Below are positions 62,069 through 64,000 of a stretch of DNA of 64,000 nt, piece after piece. The stretch comes from Erysipelotrichia bacterium. GTDB taxonomy: Bacteria; Bacillota_I; Bacilli_A; Erysipelotrichales; Erysipelotrichaceae. The notes beneath the pieces are model-generated. The model was not told the origin of the DNA, ran no database searches, and worked only from the letters and a program-made list of their open reading frames with translations. Position 1 is the first letter of the stretch. The number at the start of each line of letters is the position of its first letter. The stretch spans positions 1 to 64,000 of the forward strand of contig JAGXSD010000001.1 in assembly GCA_018333955.1 (NCBI GenBank). Reading direction: 5' to 3'. Position numbers and translations under genes: made by a program.

Positions 62069-62785
62069 TGAACCTTTTGGTCCTGTAACATCGTTTGGAT
62101 GTGTTCCCAAATCCCCTTTGTATATGTCTAATAGTTCTTGTTCTGTAAGTTTATGCACACCATAAACTCGGATAGTAATACTACCTTCTTTTTCACTAAA
62201 ATTATAGACCGCATCACTCACGAAATAACTGGTTTCCCATTCTTTTACAGCGTCCACAATTTCCATAAAGCTCTCATATCCCACTGAAAACATATAGGTA
62301 TATTCAGCAAATAGAAGTTGAGTTGTTGATGTAGGTAGTGGTTGAGGTGCAACTACACTAATTTGATTATAGTCGCGAATAAGTTCTAATAAACGATAAA
62401 CTGCAGGAGTGACCTGAGTGTATAAAAGCTCTGGAGTTGCTACTTTTGTTTCTGATAAGTTTACAGTGGTGACTTTTGCACCATATTTAGACATTACTGG
62501 AAGAATCCATCGCTCAAACTCAGAAGCATGGATTGGATTGGCGATTGCTCCAAGAGCACTTTCAGTTTCAGAAATTCTGACATCTTTACGTGTTCTTAAC
62601 GAAGGAATAATACTAAGGTTAATTTCTGTTTGGGTTTTTTGAAATTCTAAGGCCCCTAATTTGTCACGATTAGCGGCAATCTCTGCATTCATTGGATTGA
62701 TTAAAAATGCAATAAATAAACTTGCTGAAACAATGACAGCCATCAAGAATAATAAGAATACTTCACGCTTAGAAAGTGATGTCAT
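62054..62785 (-). CDS. PilO-like pilus alignment protein
   Basis: The 243-residue protein has a short cytoplasmic start, one membrane segment (about 10-30), a coiled coil (NRDKLGALEFQKTQTEIN) and an extracellular alpha/beta part, then a Pro/Gly/Ser-rich tail. This is the PilO layout, and it follows a PilN-like gene after one base. PilN and PilO form a dimer that connects the cytoplasmic motor ring to the pilus platform. Sequence identity to known PilO proteins is too low for certainty; the assignment rests on size, topology and position. The ribosome site is the G-rich AAGGGGGG. Confidence 0.72.
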   Translation of the reverse strand: MTSLSKREVFLLFLMAVIVSASLFIAFLINPMNAEIAANRDKLGALEFQKTQTEINLSIIPSLRTRKDVRISETESALGAIANPIHASEFERWILPVMSKYGAKVTTVNLSETKVATPELLYTQVTPAVYRLLELIRDYNQISVVAPQPLPTSTTQLLFAEYTYMFSVGYESFMEIVDAVKEWETSYFVSDAVYNFSEKEGSITIRVYGVHKLTEQELLDIYKGDLGTHPNDVTGPKGSSDPK

Positions 62786-62786
62786 C

Positions 62787-63350
62787 TTACTTACCCCCCT
62801 TCAGTATTATCACAACATTTGAGTTATAAACTCCCTCAACTAAATCATAACCACTATATTGGACTTCTTGGAATACATCCAGGCGACGTAATCGCATGAC
62901 ATAATCAGAAACGGAATAAACACGTGTGCCTGAAATATCCAAAGTAATGGCATCCCCTGTGAAAGACACTGCATTAAATCTAACTGTACCTGGACGCTCT
63001 GCAAGAAGTAAATTCATTGTTTGCGAACTAAACTTTGGTTGTAAATCAAAAATGTTCTGAGCATTTTGAACTTCTTTAAGGATATCTTCCAATTTTTTGA
63101 TATCCGCATTAAGTCTTTCAGCCTCTACACTACGATCAACCACTTGAGGACTTGCAAGATAGTTTTCAATATCCTTAATGTTCTGTTTTAAAGTATTGTT
63201 TTGAATAAACAAAGTGAAGTAATAAGCTGATGCAATTAGTAATGTGCCAATGAAAATCATAATATAAATACGACCAGTAGCACCTTTATTCTCTCGAAGT
63301 TTATTTAGTTTTTGATAACTTTCGAGTAAATTCATGTCTTGTTTTTTCAT
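62787..63350 (-). CDS. PilN-like pilus assembly protein
   Basis: The 187-residue protein starts with MKKQDMNLLESYQKL, including the MNLL phrase of PilN that binds PilM. One membrane segment lies at about 30-48, followed by a coiled coil and a small ferredoxin-like domain. It sits between pilM and a pilO-like gene, with AAGGAAG just after the pilM stop. It would join the actin-like PilM inside the cell to PilO outside. Confidence 0.8.
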   Translation of the reverse strand: MKKQDMNLLESYQKLNKLRENKGATGRIYIMIFIGTLLIASAYYFTLFIQNNTLKQNIKDIENYLASPQVVDRSVEAERLNADIKKLEDILKEVQNAQNIFDLQPKFSSQTMNLLLAERPGTVRFNAVSFTGDAITLDISGTRVYSVSDYVMRLRRLDVFQEVQYSGYDLVEGVYNSNVVIILKGGK

Positions 63351-63354
63351 ATGA

Positions 63355-64000
63355 TCACTTCCTTAACAATACGCCAATGGCGTTGACATGTTTATTCTCA
63401 AAATCAGTTAACCCTTCTTTTTTTACACTTTCACTCAGAATTTTTCCTGGAATATTAAGAATTTGTTCAACACGTTCCTTAACATCCCCTAAGATCTCAT
63501 CCATACCAACATAGATGATTTGCTGAATGCCTTTATCATTACGAGTAAAAGTATATTGATTCATCTTACTAATACTTTCAACAACTTCTTCTACCGCACT
63601 TTCAGTATCTTCTAATAATGAAGAGCTTAATCTCGTGTTTCGAGCTAAAACATACACTCCTTCATCAAAAAGATAGAGTTTTAACTGTCCCTTTTGGACA
63701 TCGGCAACAATGAATTGATGTTCGACCTCCGAAATCCCAAATGTGTCGACTAATTTAATAATTGCATTCGTCGCCGTATCAAGTGTGTTTATCTTCAGAT
63801 TTGCCTTCTTAAATGCACTGATGTACGATGCAATAGCGCTTTCTAAAATCGCAACAGCTAATACTCGATACATTCTATTTCCTTCTTTGACTACTTCTTC
63901 AAGAGGGATATAGTCCATTAAGTAATCTGGAGTTAAATGCAGTGCACTCATCATTTCTGATCGCACTAAGAAAGGAAGTCGCTTTTCATCAACTTTTGGT
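63355..64000 (-). CDS. pilM: PilM-like actin-fold pilus protein (5' part outside window)
   Basis: The frame is open to the end of the window, so only the last 215 or so residues are seen. LHLTPDYLMDYIPLEEVV, VLAVAILESAIASYISAFKKANLKINTLDTATNAIIKL and the late KHVNAIGVLLRK fit PilM, which forms a cytoplasmic ring below PilN. The internal GTG at 63966 is not the true start. Order pilM-pilN-pilO is conserved with type IV pilus systems of many bacteria. PilC is not seen and may lie beyond the window. Confidence 0.85.
   Translation of the reverse strand, partial: PKVDEKRLPFLVRSEMMSALHLTPDYLMDYIPLEEVVKEGNRMYRVLAVAILESAIASYISAFKKANLKINTLDTATNAIIKLVDTFGISEVEHQFIVADVQKGQLKLYLFDEGVYVLARNTRLSSSLLEDTESAVEEVVESISKMNQYTFTRNDKGIQQIIYVGMDEILGDVKERVEQILNIPGKILSESVKKEGLTDFENKHVNAIGVLLRK

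Noticed and set aside
1-64000. CRISPR arrays, insertion sequences, prophage, tRNA or rRNA genes
   Set aside because: No spaced direct repeats, transposase-like frames, phage genes, or tRNA/rRNA sequences were seen on either strand.

Overview
The window is low-GC, A+T-rich bacterial DNA, with strong AGGAGG-type ribosome binding sites, a T-box riboswitch, short intrinsic terminators, Gram-positive-style lipoproteins and many ATGA gene overlaps. This suggests Bacillota or a wall-less relative (a Bacilli, Erysipelotrichia or Izemoplasma-like lineage). I cannot place it more precisely. TGA is used as an ordinary stop codon, so this is not the mycoplasma code. I found no rRNA, tRNA, CRISPR array, insertion sequence or phage module. 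The window starts inside an ABC permease gene and ends inside a pilM gene.

Layout. 1-2754: a MacB-type ABC pair and a membrane-anchored polysaccharide-deacetylase-like protein. 2871-7680: a complete pyruvate dehydrogenase operon (E1alpha, E1beta, E2, E3). 7681-8557: a decaying region with a broken lipoate-protein ligase and another small degenerate ORF. 8763-22000: mixed single genes (DegV, a large membrane protein of unknown function, ornithine aminotransferase, an AAC(6')-like acetyltransferase, two small membrane proteins, a PQQ-type sugar dehydrogenase lipoprotein, aldo/keto reductase, a HerA-like ATPase, an amino-acid permease, a diguanylate cyclase). 22153-30050: YihY, a metallo-beta-lactamase hydrolase, a membrane GDPD phosphodiesterase with an apparent ACG start, DUF302, a phosphotransacylase, a T-box-controlled asparagine synthetase and an AcuI/YhdH oxidoreductase. 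30255-33245: a coupled FAD oxidoreductase / NTF2-fold / SDR operon. 33405-40199: an ADP-ribosylglycohydrolase-like protein, GH3 glycosidase with an esterase, and diguanylate cyclase with purine nucleoside phosphorylase.

40231-47967 is a coherent acetoacetyl-CoA / 3-hydroxybutyrate gene set: thiolase, FabG-type reductase, CoA-transferase, GntP-family permease, Hbd and BdhA. A LysR regulator is transcribed divergently, and the shared promoter region carries a cre-like site and a LysR-type palindrome. No crotonase or butyryl-CoA dehydrogenase is present, so 3-hydroxybutyrate use or production fits better than butyrate synthesis.

48020-50924 is the most striking region. A TrpXYZ-type ABC transporter is preceded by a 17-residue leader peptide ending SSYYGYYH, then by mutually exclusive RNA hairpins that end in a terminator. 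I read this as tyrosine-sensing ribosome-mediated attenuation. It is followed by a heterodimeric ABC exporter, one half of which is interrupted by a single in-frame TGA, and by a PTS-IIC-like membrane protein. The end (56851-64000) holds a diguanylate cyclase beside type IV pilus genes (pilin, PilT, PilB with an MshEN domain, PilD, PilO, PilN, PilM), which suggests c-di-GMP control of pili.
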